Shown here piece by piece: positions 1 through 11,456 of a stretch of 64,000 nt of DNA (the first letter of the stretch is position 1; each line of letters begins with the position of its first letter). The notes under the pieces are model-generated. The model was given only the letters and a program-made list of their open reading frames with translations, did not search any database and had not been told where the DNA came from. The position numbers and the translations under genes are program-made. The stretch comes from Rhizobium sp. Q54 (GTDB lineage: Bacteria; Pseudomonadota; Alphaproteobacteria; Rhizobiales; Xanthobacteraceae). Location of the stretch: positions 186,001-250,000 of the forward strand of contig CAMDSH010000001.1 in the NCBI GenBank assembly GCA_945907045.1, written 5' to 3'.

Positions 1-1
1 G

Positions 2-574
2 CTGCCGAGCACGGTGATTGCCGAAAGCGAAAATCTTTTCGCCCCGGCCCTGCCGGAGAAAACGCAGGCCGCGGAAAATCTGCCGCTAGGTCTCGCCGAC
101 AAGCTGTTTATGTCGCTCGACAGCGCGGAGGAATTCGAAAAGGACAGCCGCCTGTGGGGCGACAACGATCGCACCGGAACGGCGACCTATCACTTGCGCC
201 CCTTCGGCCGCCCGCTGATCGAAGCCTATTTCGGCGGACGCCATGCGGCTGAACTGGAAGCGGCGGGCGAGGGCGCGTTCTTCGATTTTGCCGTGTCTGA
301 ACTTGTTGCGCTGTTCGGCAGCGATTTTGCTCGCCGCATAAAGCCCGTTCAAATTCACCCCTGGGGCGCCGATCCCTTTGCGCGCGGATCGTACTCCTAC
401 GCAAAGCCCGGCAAGACGGATTGCCGTGCCATCCTCGCAGCGCCAGTAAATGATCGTCTGTTTTTTGCCGGGGAAGCCTGCTCGCGTAACGATTTCTCCA
501 CCGCGCATGGCGGCTGGCTCACCGGCGCCGCTGCTGCCGACGAGGTGATTGCCGTGCGGCAGCGCAAGCGCTGA
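2..574 (+). CDS. Flavin-dependent amine oxidase family protein, C-terminal part (5' end outside window)
   Basis: The reading frame is open from the window edge, so only about the last 190 residues are seen. The end carries the FAD-binding signature of flavin monoamine oxidases: a DPFARGSYSY segment, then RLFFAGEACSRNDF and a histidine-containing STAHGGWLTGA stretch that contacts the flavin in this family. The protein probably oxidises an amine with FAD; the substrate cannot be told without the N-terminal half. It converges on pheA with 3 bases between the stop codons. A GTG at 14 could be mistaken for a start, but the frame runs through it and the usual N-terminal GxGxxG FAD motif is absent, so this is a fragment. 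Confidence 0.85.
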   Translation: MPSTVIAESENLFAPALPEKTQAAENLPLGLADKLFMSLDSAEEFEKDSRLWGDNDRTGTATYHLRPFGRPLIEAYFGGRHAAELEAAGEGAFFDFAVSELVALFGSDFARRIKPVQIHPWGADPFARGSYSYAKPGKTDCRAILAAPVNDRLFFAGEACSRNDFSTAHGGWLTGAAAADEVIAVRQRKR

Positions 575-577
575 CGC

Positions 578-1435
578 TTAAGCCTTCTCTTCCTTGAAGG
601 TCTTGCGGAAGGCGTGCGCGGGATAAACGCCGAGAATTTTCATCTCCTTGGAGAAGAAGGCAAGCTCCTCGAACGCGAACGCCATGTTGCGGTCGTCGGG
701 GTGGCCCTCGACGTCGGCATAGAACTGCGTGGCGAAGAAATTCCCCTCGACCATGTAGCTCTCGAGTTTCGTCATGTTGACGCCGTTGGTGGCGAAGCCG
801 CCCATCGCCTTGTAGAGCGCGGCCGGCACGTTGCGCACCCGGAACACGAACGTCGTAATCACCGGCCCGGTGGCTTTCGCCCATTTTGCTTCGCGCGAGA
901 GCACGATGAAGCGCGTGGTGTTGTGCGCTTCGTCCTCGATGTCCTCGGCGAGAATGTCGAGGCCGTAGATTTCCGCGGCGAGGCGCGAGGCGATGGCGGC
1001 GCAGCTTTTGTCGCCGCGCTCGGCGACTTCGCGCGCGGAGCCGGCGGTGTCGGCGGCGACGATAGCCTTGATGCCGAGCTTGCGGATGATGTTGCGGCAC
1101 TGGCCGAGCGCATGCACGTGGCTCTCGACCGTCTTGATGCCCTTGAGCGTCGCGCCCTTCGGCGCCAGCAACTGGTGGCGCACGGGCAGGAACCATTCCG
1201 CCACGATATGCAGGCCGGAATCCGGCATCAGATGGTGAATGTCGGCGACGCGCCCGGCGATTGAGTTCTCGACCGGGATCATGCCGAGATCGGCTTCGCC
1301 GGAGGTCAATGCCGCGAAGGCGTCCTCGAAGGTCGGGCAGGGCACCGGCTCATGGTCCGGATAGGCGGCGTTGCAGGCGAGATGCGAATTCGCGCCCGGC
1401 TCGCCCTGGAATACGATGGTTTTCTTCGCCGCCAT
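578..1435 (-). CDS. pheA: Prephenate dehydratase
   Basis: A 285-residue monofunctional prephenate dehydratase, which converts prephenate to phenylpyruvate in phenylalanine synthesis in the cytoplasm. The catalytic domain (about 1-185) has the PVENS motif at 54-58 and the TTRF motif at 173-176 that holds the catalytic threonine. An ACT domain follows (about 190-275), with LESYM at 214-218 in place of the usual ESRP phenylalanine-binding motif. There is no chorismate mutase domain. It lies 32 bases downstream of kdsB on the same strand and is probably cotranscribed with it. Confidence 0.93.
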   Translation of the reverse strand: MAAKKTIVFQGEPGANSHLACNAAYPDHEPVPCPTFEDAFAALTSGEADLGMIPVENSIAGRVADIHHLMPDSGLHIVAEWFLPVRHQLLAPKGATLKGIKTVESHVHALGQCRNIIRKLGIKAIVAADTAGSAREVAERGDKSCAAIASRLAAEIYGLDILAEDIEDEAHNTTRFIVLSREAKWAKATGPVITTFVFRVRNVPAALYKAMGGFATNGVNMTKLESYMVEGNFFATQFYADVEGHPDDRNMAFAFEELAFFSKEMKILGVYPAHAFRKTFKEEKA

Positions 1436-1467
1436 AATGTCCCGTTACGCGGTCCTTCGTGCCGGAG

Positions 1468-2211
1468 TCAACTTTTGCCCGCCAGCATCTTGCGCGCCTT
1501 TTCCAGTTCCTCGGGCGTATCGACGCCGAGCGGCACGCTGCCGACGATGGCAACATCGATCCGCATGCCGGCGTCGAGCGCGCGCAATTGTTCCAGCTTT
1601 TCGCTCTGCTCGTTGGCGGAGGGCGGCAGCTTGACGAAACGCTCCAGCGCCGAGCGGCGATAGGCATAAAGCCCGATGTGATGATAATGCGGCCCCGGCC
1701 CGGTGGCGTTGGCGCGCGTGAATTTTATCGCGTGAAAGCGTCCGGTCGTTACCGGCCTGCCCGATACCTTGACCACGTTCGGGTTGGTCAGTTCGCCCGC
1801 GATTTTGATCTCTGCGGCGAGCGTCGCGATATCGACCTTGGGGTCTGTCAGCGGGCCCAGCGAGGCGCGGATATCGGCGGGCTCGATGGTCGGCAGGTCG
1901 CCCTGCACATTGATGATGATGCTGGCGCGCGCCTGCGGGTCGGCCTTGCCCAGCGCTTCGAAGATGCGGTCGGAGCCGGAGACGTGATCGGCGCGCGTCA
2001 TCACTGCCCGCCCGCCCGACTTTTCCACCGCCGCCGCGATGGCTTGCGAATCGGTCGCCACCACCACCGCGCCCGCCCCGGCGGCTTCCGCCCGTTGCAT
2101 GACATGCACGATCATCGGCAGGCCGGCGATATCGGCCAGCGGCTTGCCGGGAAGCCGGGCCGAGGCCATGCGGGCGGGAATGATGATGATGATGCGGTGT
2201 TCGTCGGCCAT
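1468..2211 (-). CDS. kdsB: 3-deoxy-manno-octulosonate cytidylyltransferase (CMP-KDO synthetase)
   Basis: A 247-residue nucleotidyltransferase that activates KDO with CTP for lipid A-core assembly. The N-terminus has the family motif [15 protein letters not shown] (about 11-25), followed by the conserved VATDS, and SGSDRIFEA and NVQGDLP further on. Length is normal for KdsB (245-250 residues). It is upstream of pheA and diverges from cycM, with 165 bases between the two starts, which must hold both promoters. Confidence 0.94.
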   Translation of the reverse strand: MADEHRIIIIIPARMASARLPGKPLADIAGLPMIVHVMQRAEAAGAGAVVVATDSQAIAAAVEKSGGRAVMTRADHVSGSDRIFEALGKADPQARASIIINVQGDLPTIEPADIRASLGPLTDPKVDIATLAAEIKIAGELTNPNVVKVSGRPVTTGRFHAIKFTRANATGPGPHYHHIGLYAYRRSALERFVKLPPSANEQSEKLEQLRALDAGMRIDVAIVGSVPLGVDTPEELEKARKMLAGKS

Positions 2212-2376
2212 ATGACGGGCCCGTCGCTCCGCGCAGCTTGAACGAATGTCGCAGGTTCGCCGTGCTTATACGGGTTGCCAGAGCCAAGGCAAACCGGTTA
2301 TCTCTGCCGCCGTCGCCGGGACCCCGGCGGCGTTTGTCCTGGTGCCGCGCATTATCGCTTCGGGAGCCGATTTCCG

Positions 2377-2925
2377 ATGGATTCCTTCGAACTCAACAAG
2401 ATCCTGGGCGCCGTCCTCGGCACCTGTCTGGTTCTGCTGACGCTCAATATCGCCGCCAGCGCCATTTTCGCGCCGGTGAAGCCGGCCAAGCCGGGCTACG
2501 ACATCGCCGTGGTGGAACACGTCGCCGAAGACAAAGCCGGGCCGAAAGAGCCGTCCCAGCCGATCGAGGTGCTGCTGGCAACTTCCTCCGCTGAGAAGGG
2601 CGAATCCGCCGCCAAGAAGTGCGGCGCCTGTCATACGTTCACCAAGGGCGGTCCCAACCGCGTCGGCCCCAATCTCTGGGGTATCGTCAACCGCACGCGG
2701 GCATCCGAGGCTGGCTTTAATTACTCCGCCGCCATGAAGGGCAAGGCGGGAAGCTGGTCGTTCCAGGACCTCAACACCTATCTGCTCAATCCGAAAGCCT
2801 TCGTCCCCGGAACCAACATGAGCTTCGCCGGCATCACGCGCGACAGCGAGCGCGCCGACGTCATCAATTATCTGCACACGCTGGCCGACAGCCCTGCGCC
2901 GCTGCCCAAGGCGGCTGCGAAATAG
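2377..2925 (+). CDS. cycM: Membrane-anchored class I cytochrome c (CycM type)
   Basis: A 182-residue cytochrome c with an uncleaved N-terminal membrane anchor (about 10-30), a charged/proline-rich linker, one haem-binding CGACH (82-86) and a distal methionine in GTNMSFAG near 148. This matches CycM of Bradyrhizobium, a membrane-bound relative of mitochondrial cytochrome c that feeds electrons to the aa3 oxidase from the periplasmic side; that role is family knowledge. The ATG at 2377 is chosen because GGGAG lies about 10 bases upstream and the anchor follows at once; an in-frame start at 2275 would add unrelated sequence. A strong terminator follows. Confidence 0.9.
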   Translation: MDSFELNKILGAVLGTCLVLLTLNIAASAIFAPVKPAKPGYDIAVVEHVAEDKAGPKEPSQPIEVLLATSSAEKGESAAKKCGACHTFTKGGPNRVGPNLWGIVNRTRASEAGFNYSAAMKGKAGSWSFQDLNTYLLNPKAFVPGTNMSFAGITRDSERADVINYLHTLADSPAPLPKAAAK

Positions 2926-2951
2926 GGTCTATCGCCTCGCGGAATTATCGT

Positions 2952-2982
2952 GGCCGGGCCCAAAGCCCGGCCGTTTCGTTTT
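2952..2982 (+). terminator. Rho-independent terminator after cycM
   Basis: A perfect 8-bp stem, GGCCGGGC / GCCCGGCC, with a 5-base loop, followed by a T-rich run (GTTTCGTTTT). It lies 27 bases after the cycM stop and before the peptide transporter operon. Confidence 0.8.
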
Positions 2983-3116
2983 CGGGCTGCGGCGATCCGC
3001 CGTCCGCCCACGGGAAAGTGAAGCTTGATGTGGATCGCCTTCCCGCGCCAAGCTGTCAGCCGATCCAAAAACCGACATAATCCCCCACGATGCCTCGCTA
3101 TGCCGGGAGCAAATCC

Positions 3117-4994
<1,878 letters not shown>

Positions 4995-4996
4995 GC

Positions 4997-6856
4997 ATGC
5001 AGAAATTAAGCCGCCGCGCCGCGCTTGCTCTGACCGGTGGCGCATTGGCTGCGGGTGTTTCGCCGCGCTTCTCGCTCGCGCAGGACGCCGAACGCCACGG
5101 CATCTCGGCCTTCGGCGATCTGAAATATCCGGCGGATTTTACTCACTTCGGCTACGTCGATCCGAAAGCGCCGAAGGGCGGCGTGTTTTCGCAGATCGGC
5201 CCGAGCCGGCAATTCAACCAGAATTTCCTCACCTTCAATTCGCTCAACAGCTACATCCTGCGGGGCGATGCCGCGCAAGGCATGGAGCTGACTTTTGCGA
5301 CATTGATGGTGCGCTCCGGCGACGAGCCCGACGCGATGTATGGATTGGCGGCGCGCGCGGTGCGGATTTCTCCCGATGGACTGACCTACAGGTTCCTGCT
5401 GCGCCCGCAGGCTAAATTTCACGACGGCACGAAATTGACGGCGCACGATGTCGCCTTCTCGCTCAACACGCTGAAGGAAAAAGGCCATCCGATCATCACG
5501 CAGCTCATGCGCGACTGCAAAGGCGCCGAGGCCGCTGACGACGCGACCGTGGTCGTGCGGTTTGCCGAAAAACGCGGCCGTGACGTGCCGTTGTTCGTCG
5601 CGGGATTGCCGATTTTTTCGCGCGCCTATTACAGCAAGCGTCCGTTCGAGGAATCCACGCTCGACGTTCCGCTCGGCAGCGGGGCGTACAAAGTCGGACG
5701 CTTCGAGGTCGGGCGCTACATTGAATACGAGCGGATGAAGGACTGGTGGGGCGCCGATCTGCCCGTTTCGCGCGGCATGAACAATTTCGATGCGGTACGG
5801 TTTGAATTTTACCGCGACCGCGAAGTTGGTTTCGAAGGTTTCACCGCCAAGAACTATCTGTTCCGCGAGGAGTTCACCTCGCGCGTGTGGGCGACGCGCT
5901 ATGAATTTCCGGCGATCAAGGATGGACGCGTGAAGCGCGAGATACTCTCCGACGACACGCCGTCCGGCGCGCAGGGCTGGTTCATCAACATGCGGCGGGA
6001 GAAGTTCAAGGACCGCCGCCTGCGCGAGGCGCTGATCAACGCCTTCGATTTCGAGTGGACCAACAAGAACATCATGTACGGCTCCTACAAGCGCACGCAT
6101 TCGGTGTTCCAGAATTCGGCCATGATGGCGCAGGGAAAACCGGAAGGCGATGAGCTGGCTTTGCTGGAGCCGTTCCGCGGCAAGGTGCCGGACGAAGTGT
6201 TCGCCGAGCCTTACATGCCGCCGGTGAGCGACGGTTCGGGGCAGGATCGCAAATGGTTGCGCGAGGCTTCGCGCTTGCTGCAGGAAGCGGGTTTGCCGGT
6301 CCAGGACGGCAAGCGAGTGCTCTCTTCAGGCGAACACATGAGCATGGAATTTCTGATCGATGAGCCGACGTTCCAGCCGCATCACCTCGCCTATATCAAG
6401 AATCTCACCACGCTCGGCTTCAACGCCACCGTGCGCATCGTCGATCCGGTGCAATATCGAGCGCGGGTGGACGATTTCGATTTCGACATAACGGTTCAAC
6501 GGTTCAGTTTTTCGGAAACGCCGGGCGACGGGTTGCGCAGCTATCTCTCCTCGCAATCGGCTGTGACCAAGGGTTCGCAGAATCTTGCCGGCATCGCCGA
6601 CCCGGCGATCGACGCGCTGGTGGAGAAAATCATCGCCGCCGATACGCGGCCCGCACTGGTCACCGCCTGCAAGGCGCTCGACCGCGTGATCCGGGCCGGG
6701 CGCTACTGGATACCGCACTGGTACAAAGCGTCGCACTGGATCGCCTACTGGGACACGTTCGGCCGGCCGGCCGCCAAGCCGCGTTATTTCCGCGGCATCC
6801 CGGAGACTTGGTGGTATGACCGCGACAAGGCGGCAAAGCTTGACCGTCCGGGATAA
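4997..6856 (+). CDS. YejA-type peptide ABC transporter substrate-binding protein, copy 2
   Basis: A second family 5 solute-binding protein (619 residues) with its own twin-arginine signal (LSRRAALALTGGALAAG). It shares blocks with copy 1 (FGDLKYPADFTHFGYVDPKAPKGG, KDWWGADLPVSRGMNNFD, IDALVEKII), so the two are paralogues with presumably different peptide preferences. The ATG at 4997 is 2 bases after the stop of copy 1, which argues for coupled translation. yejB follows after 9 bases. Confidence 0.9.
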   Translation: MQKLSRRAALALTGGALAAGVSPRFSLAQDAERHGISAFGDLKYPADFTHFGYVDPKAPKGGVFSQIGPSRQFNQNFLTFNSLNSYILRGDAAQGMELTFATLMVRSGDEPDAMYGLAARAVRISPDGLTYRFLLRPQAKFHDGTKLTAHDVAFSLNTLKEKGHPIITQLMRDCKGAEAADDATVVVRFAEKRGRDVPLFVAGLPIFSRAYYSKRPFEESTLDVPLGSGAYKVGRFEVGRYIEYERMKDWWGADLPVSRGMNNFDAVRFEFYRDREVGFEGFTAKNYLFREEFTSRVWATRYEFPAIKDGRVKREILSDDTPSGAQGWFINMRREKFKDRRLREALINAFDFEWTNKNIMYGSYKRTHSVFQNSAMMAQGKPEGDELALLEPFRGKVPDEVFAEPYMPPVSDGSGQDRKWLREASRLLQEAGLPVQDGKRVLSSGEHMSMEFLIDEPTFQPHHLAYIKNLTTLGFNATVRIVDPVQYRARVDDFDFDITVQRFSFSETPGDGLRSYLSSQSAVTKGSQNLAGIADPAIDALVEKIIAADTRPALVTACKALDRVIRAGRYWIPHWYKASHWIAYWDTFGRPAAKPRYFRGIPETWWYDRDKAAKLDRPG

Positions 6857-6865
6857 GTTCACCGC

Positions 6866-7981
6866 ATGACCGCCTATATCATCCGCCGTCTTCTGTTCAT
6901 GGTGCCGACGCTGCTCGGCATTCTGCTCGTCTCGTTCGTCGTCGTGCAGTTCGCACCCGGCGGGCCGGTCGAACGCGTGATTGCTCAACTCACCGGTTCC
7001 GACACCGGCGCAACTTCGCGCATCTCCGGTTCGCCGAGCGGCGACTTCGGCGCGCGCGGGCAGGTGCAGGGTGGCGCGCAGATCGATGCGGGTAATTCGA
7101 GATATCGCGGCGCGCAGGGGCTTGATCCCGAATTCATCAAGAAGCTGGAAATTCAATTTGGCTTCGACAGGCCGGCGCATGAGCGATTTTTGCTGATGCT
7201 GTGGAATTTCGTCCGCTTCGATTTCGGCAAGAGCTACTTCCGCGATGTCAGCGTGTTGCAACTCATCAAGGAAAAACTTCCGGTATCGATGTCGCTCGGC
7301 ATCTGGATGACCCTGCTCACTTATTTGATTTCGATTCCACTCGGCATCCGCAAGGCGATCGACGACGGCTCGCGCTTCGATGTGTGGACCTCCGGTGTCA
7401 TCATCGTCGCCTATGCGATCCCCGGATTCCTGTTCGCGATCCTGTTGATCATTTTGTTCGCGGGCGGTTCGTTCTGGGACGTATTCCCGTTGCGCGGGCT
7501 GACTTCGGAGAATTTCTCGACGCTGCCTTGGTGGGGAAAAGTTATCGACTATTTCTGGCACCTCACGTTGCCTATTCTGTCGATGGCACTCTCTGCTTTC
7601 GCCACCATGACGCTGCTGACGAAAAATTCCTTCCTCGACGAAATTCGCAAGCAATACGTGCTCACCGCGCGCGCCAAAGGCTGCACGCAAAATCAGGTGC
7701 TCTACGGCCACGTCTTCCGCAACGCCATGCTGATTGTCATTGCCGGTTTTCCCGGCGCCTTCGTGCACGCGTTCTTCACCGGCGCGCTGCTGATCGAGAC
7801 GATCTTCTCGCTCGATGGTCTTGGCTTGCTGGGTTTTGAGAGCGTGCTCAACCGCGACTATCCAGTGGTGTTCGCGACGCTGTTTATTTTCTCGCTGGTC
7901 GGGCTGGTGGTGAACCTGCTCTCGGACCTGACCTACACATGGATCGATCCGCGCATCGATTTCGAGACGCGGGAGGTGTGA
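6866..7981 (+). CDS. yejB: Peptide ABC transporter permease YejB
   Basis: A 371-residue inner-membrane permease of the DppB/OppB type. It begins with MTAYIIRRLLFMVPTLLGI and has the long periplasmic insertion (about 40-110, rich in Gly/Ser/Arg) typical of YejB, then five further membrane segments. The cytoplasmic coupling loop reads YVLTARAKGCTQNQVLYGHVFRNA, the EAA-like motif that contacts the ATPase. Part of yejAABEF; its TGA is directly followed by the GTG start of yejE. Confidence 0.93.
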   Translation: MTAYIIRRLLFMVPTLLGILLVSFVVVQFAPGGPVERVIAQLTGSDTGATSRISGSPSGDFGARGQVQGGAQIDAGNSRYRGAQGLDPEFIKKLEIQFGFDRPAHERFLLMLWNFVRFDFGKSYFRDVSVLQLIKEKLPVSMSLGIWMTLLTYLISIPLGIRKAIDDGSRFDVWTSGVIIVAYAIPGFLFAILLIILFAGGSFWDVFPLRGLTSENFSTLPWWGKVIDYFWHLTLPILSMALSAFATMTLLTKNSFLDEIRKQYVLTARAKGCTQNQVLYGHVFRNAMLIVIAGFPGAFVHAFFTGALLIETIFSLDGLGLLGFESVLNRDYPVVFATLFIFSLVGLVVNLLSDLTYTWIDPRIDFETREV

Positions 7982-9154
7982 GTGGACACCCGCGCCGGCA
8001 TTGAATCTCCGGATAAGGCGGCCTTGCCGCCACCGCGCGGCTTTTTCAGCCTGTCGCCGATCAACAAGCGGCGCTGGCAGAATTTCAAGGCCAACCGGCG
8101 CGGCTATATCTCGTTGTGGTTTTTCATCGCGCTGTTCGTGCTCTCGCTGTTCGCCGAACTGATCGCCAACGACAAGCCGATCTATCTGCATGTGGACGGC
8201 AAGTCGTACTTTCCCGCTTTCGTGACCTATCCCGACACCGCCTTCGGCGAACCCAATGACTCGAATTTGTTCGGCACTGCGGCTGATTATCGCGATGAAT
8301 ATTTGCTCGGCCTGATCGCCAAGAAAAACGGCTACATGATCTGGCCGCCGGTCCGCTATTCCTACAACACGCCGGTGAGCAAGCCGCCGTCGCCGTTCCC
8401 GTCTAAGCCGACATGGCTGTTGAACGAGAAGGATTGCGAATTCGCCGCCAAACATGACTTCGCGAAATGCGGTGAGCTTGAATACAATTGGCTCGGCACC
8501 GACGACGTCGGCCGCGATCTTGTGGCGCGGTTGATTTACGGCTTTCGCATCTCGGTGCTGTTCGGCTTGATCCTGACAGTGATTTCTTCCGTCATCGGCG
8601 TTGCCGCCGGTGCGGTGCAAGGCTATTTCGGCGGCTGGACCGATTTGCTGTTCCAGCGTTTCATCGAAATCTGGACATCGATCCCATCGCTCTATCTGCT
8701 GCTGATTATTTCTTCCGTGCTGGTGCCGGGGTTCTTCGTGCTGCTCGGAATCCTTCTTCTGTTCTCCTGGGTATCGCTGGTCGGGCTGGTGCGCGCGGAA
8801 TTCCTGCGCGGGCGAAATTTCGAATACATCCAGGCGGCGCGCGCGCTCGGCGTGTCGAACGCGGTCATCATGTTCCGCCATCTGCTACCGAACGCGATGG
8901 TGGCGACCATGACGTTTCTTCCCTTCATTCTCTCCTCGTCGGTGATGACGCTCACGGCGCTCGATTTTCTTGGCTTTGGCCTCCCGCCCGGCTCGCCTTC
9001 GCTCGGCGAAATGCTTTCACAAGGCAAGGCCAACGTGCAGGCGCCGTGGCTTGGTCTCACCGGCTTCTGCGCTGTCGCGCTGATGCTCTCGCTGCTGATA
9101 TTTATCGGCGAGGCGGTGCGCGACTCCTTCGATCCGCGAAAGACATTCCGATGA
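7982..9154 (+). CDS. yejE: Peptide ABC transporter permease YejE
   Basis: A 390-residue DppC-type inner-membrane permease, partner of YejB. It has an N-terminal cytoplasmic arm (SPINKRRWQNFKANRRG), a first membrane helix, a large periplasmic segment (about 60-165, with tryptophan- and tyrosine-rich blocks) and the binding-protein-dependent transport domain with the loop YIQAARALGVSNAVIMFRHLLPNA. The start is GTG; its ribosome site GGGAGG lies in the last codons of yejB. The end overlaps yejF by 4 bases (ATGA). Confidence 0.93.
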   Translation: MDTRAGIESPDKAALPPPRGFFSLSPINKRRWQNFKANRRGYISLWFFIALFVLSLFAELIANDKPIYLHVDGKSYFPAFVTYPDTAFGEPNDSNLFGTAADYRDEYLLGLIAKKNGYMIWPPVRYSYNTPVSKPPSPFPSKPTWLLNEKDCEFAAKHDFAKCGELEYNWLGTDDVGRDLVARLIYGFRISVLFGLILTVISSVIGVAAGAVQGYFGGWTDLLFQRFIEIWTSIPSLYLLLIISSVLVPGFFVLLGILLLFSWVSLVGLVRAEFLRGRNFEYIQAARALGVSNAVIMFRHLLPNAMVATMTFLPFILSSSVMTLTALDFLGFGLPPGSPSLGEMLSQGKANVQAPWLGLTGFCAVALMLSLLIFIGEAVRDSFDPRKTFR

Positions 9155-10779
9155 GCGAGGTCCTTCTTTCCATCCGCGATCTCTCCGTCGCCTTCGGGCA
9201 GGGCGCGCATGGAGTGCTTGCCGTCGATCGCGTCTCGTTCGACATCGCCAAAGGCGAAACGGTGGCGCTGGTCGGTGAATCCGGATCGGGTAAATCCGTC
9301 ACCGCGCTCTCGGTGATGAAGCTGCTGCCCTATCCTTCAGCGCATCATCCAACCGGCAAGATCAGCTTCAAGGGCCAGGAACTTTTGCATCTGCCCGAGC
9401 ACGAAATCCGTCGCGTGCGCGGCAACGACATCACCATCATCTTCCAGGAACCGATGACGTCGCTCAATCCGCTCCACACGATTGAAAAGCAGATCGGCGA
9501 AATCCTGCTGCTGCACCGCGCTCTTACCGGCGAGGCTGCGCGCACTCGCATCCTCGAGTTGCTCAGCCATGTCGGCATTCCCGATCCGGAAAGCCGGCTG
9601 GCGAGTTATCCGCATCAACTCTCAGGTGGGCAGCGCCAGCGCGTGATGATCGCGATGGCTTTGGCGAACGAGCCTGATTTGCTGATCGCGGACGAACCGA
9701 CCACCGCGCTCGATGTCACCGTGCAGGCGCAAATTCTCAAACTGCTGAAAGAGACGCAAACGCGCCTCGGCATGTCGATGCTGTTCATCACGCACGATCT
9801 TGGCATCGTGCGCAAGCTCGCCGACAAAGTCTGCGTCATGAGCCACGGCAAGATCGTCGAGCAGGGACCGGTCGAGCGTGTGTTCACCGCGCCCGAACAT
9901 CCTTACACGCGCGCACTGCTCGCCGCCGAGCCGAAGCCCGATCCCGCGCCGCCGATGCCGGACGCGCCGGTTGTCGTCGAGACCAAGGATTTGAAAGTCT
10001 GGTTTCCGATCAGGCGCGGCGTATTGCGCAAGACCGTCGGTCACATCAAGGCGGTCGATGGCGTGAGCATCGAGGTTCGCAAGGGCGAGACGCTCGGCGT
10101 CGTCGGCGAATCTGGTTCGGGAAAAACCACGCTCGGCCTTGCCATTTTGCGTCTGATTTCCTCGCAAGGGCCGATCGTGTTCATGGGCCACGAATTGCAG
10201 GGCCTCAAGTTCAAACAGATGCGCCCCTTCCGGCGCGACATGCAGATCGTTTTCCAGGACCCTTACGGCTCGCTGAGCCCGCGCATGTCGGTGTCAGACA
10301 TCATCGAGGAAGGCTTGCGCGTGCAGCATCCGGAAATGTCCGAGAACGAACGCGATGCGCAAGTCGTGCGCGCGCTCAACGATGTCGGGCTGGATCCGCA
10401 ATCGCGCTTCCGTTATCCGCATGAGTTTTCCGGCGGCCAGCGCCAACGCATCGCGCTTGCCCGCGCCGTCGTGCTGGCGCCGACCTTCGTCGTGCTCGAT
10501 GAGCCGACCAGCGCGCTGGATATGCTCATACAGGCGCAGATGGTCGATCTGCTGCGCGATCTGCAGAAGCGCCGCAACCTCACTTACATGTTCATTTCGC
10601 ACGACCTGCGCGTCGTCGCCGCGCTGGCGAGCAGGCTTGTGGTGATGCGCAACGGCAAGGTGGTGGAAGAGGGTGCGGCGGCTGACTTGTTCAAGAATCC
10701 GAAGAGCGCCTACACCCGCGCGTTGTTCGCAGCGGCGTTCAAGCTTGAAATCGCGCCGGAAGGCGTGGTGGCGCAATGA
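9151..10779 (+). CDS. yejF: Peptide ABC transporter ATP-binding protein YejF (two fused ATPase domains)
   Basis: A 542-residue protein with two complete ABC ATPase domains in tandem. The first has Walker A GESGSGKS, signature LSGGQRQR and Walker [13 protein letters not shown]; the second has [16 protein letters not shown] and [11 protein letters not shown]. Both end in the oligopeptide-transporter C-terminal element ([12 protein letters not shown] and [12 protein letters not shown]). It energises uptake through YejBE. The ATG at 9151 overlaps the yejE stop (ATGA), and the stop overlaps the next gene in the same way, so the operon continues. Confidence 0.94.
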   Translation: MSEVLLSIRDLSVAFGQGAHGVLAVDRVSFDIAKGETVALVGESGSGKSVTALSVMKLLPYPSAHHPTGKISFKGQELLHLPEHEIRRVRGNDITIIFQEPMTSLNPLHTIEKQIGEILLLHRALTGEAARTRILELLSHVGIPDPESRLASYPHQLSGGQRQRVMIAMALANEPDLLIADEPTTALDVTVQAQILKLLKETQTRLGMSMLFITHDLGIVRKLADKVCVMSHGKIVEQGPVERVFTAPEHPYTRALLAAEPKPDPAPPMPDAPVVVETKDLKVWFPIRRGVLRKTVGHIKAVDGVSIEVRKGETLGVVGESGSGKTTLGLAILRLISSQGPIVFMGHELQGLKFKQMRPFRRDMQIVFQDPYGSLSPRMSVSDIIEEGLRVQHPEMSENERDAQVVRALNDVGLDPQSRFRYPHEFSGGQRQRIALARAVVLAPTFVVLDEPTSALDMLIQAQMVDLLRDLQKRRNLTYMFISHDLRVVAALASRLVVMRNGKVVEEGAAADLFKNPKSAYTRALFAAAFKLEIAPEGVVAQ

Positions 10780-11453
10780 AACGGCTTTTGCCGGCTGTCG
10801 CGGCGCTATGCCTGCTAACCGCCGGCGCGATGGCCGCGCAATTCGGTCCGTCGCAATACCCGATCCGCGCCGAGGATGGCGACGAGATCACGAATTACAC
10901 CCTCAGCGCCGAGGCTGCCGCGCAACTTGCGAAGCTCACCGGCGTCGTGCCGGTCGGCAATTTGCAAGGCGACGTCACGCTGCTGCAATTCTACGATCTC
11001 AACTGTCCGTTCTGCCGCGAGGCGGCGGCGGATGTCGATGCGCTGGTGCGCGCCGACAAGAAGCTGAAACTGGTGTTTGTGCCTTATGCCGTTCTGTCGG
11101 TGCAATCGGTGCAGGGTGCGCTGATCGAGATCGGCGCTGCGAAACTGGCGACGCCCGCGCAATATCTCGAATTTCACCGCCGCATTTACGCCGGCCGGGG
11201 ATTGATCGATGGCGCGCGCACGCTGGCGGCGGCGAAGGAAGCCGGTCTCGATCCGGAGAAAGTCGCCGCACTTGGCAACACGCAGGAATCTCTGAACGTG
11301 CTGCGGCAGAATGCCGATTTTGGCACGCTGGCAAAAATCGTCGCGACACCGGCTTACGTCATCAACGGCGTCGCCATTCTCGGCCATCCGGGGTTGAAGC
11401 CGCTGCAAAAAGTCGTCGCCGCCGTGCGCGCCTGCGGCAAGGTCGCGTGTTGA
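10776..11453 (+). CDS. DsbA-family thiol-disulfide oxidoreductase, exported
   Basis: A 225-residue protein with a signal peptide (1-20, cleavage near AMAAQ), then a thioredoxin-fold DsbA-like domain with active site CPFC (77-80) inside FYDLNCPFCREAA and a cis-proline loop ATPAYVING. It probably acts on disulfides in the periplasm. Its ATGA overlap with yejF places it last in the peptide-import operon, perhaps to keep cysteine-containing peptides or the binding proteins in the right redox state; that link is inference. Two further cysteines lie in the C-terminal CGKVAC. Confidence 0.85.
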   Translation: MKRLLPAVAALCLLTAGAMAAQFGPSQYPIRAEDGDEITNYTLSAEAAAQLAKLTGVVPVGNLQGDVTLLQFYDLNCPFCREAAADVDALVRADKKLKLVFVPYAVLSVQSVQGALIEIGAAKLATPAQYLEFHRRIYAGRGLIDGARTLAAAKEAGLDPEKVAALGNTQESLNVLRQNADFGTLAKIVATPAYVINGVAILGHPGLKPLQKVVAAVRACGKVAC

Positions 11454-11456
11454 GCG

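Noticed and set aside
6326..8881. An 851-residue open frame on the minus strand across yejB and yejE
   Set aside because: It is antisense to three well-supported genes, shows an arginine/glutamine/histidine-rich non-protein composition and no start signal.
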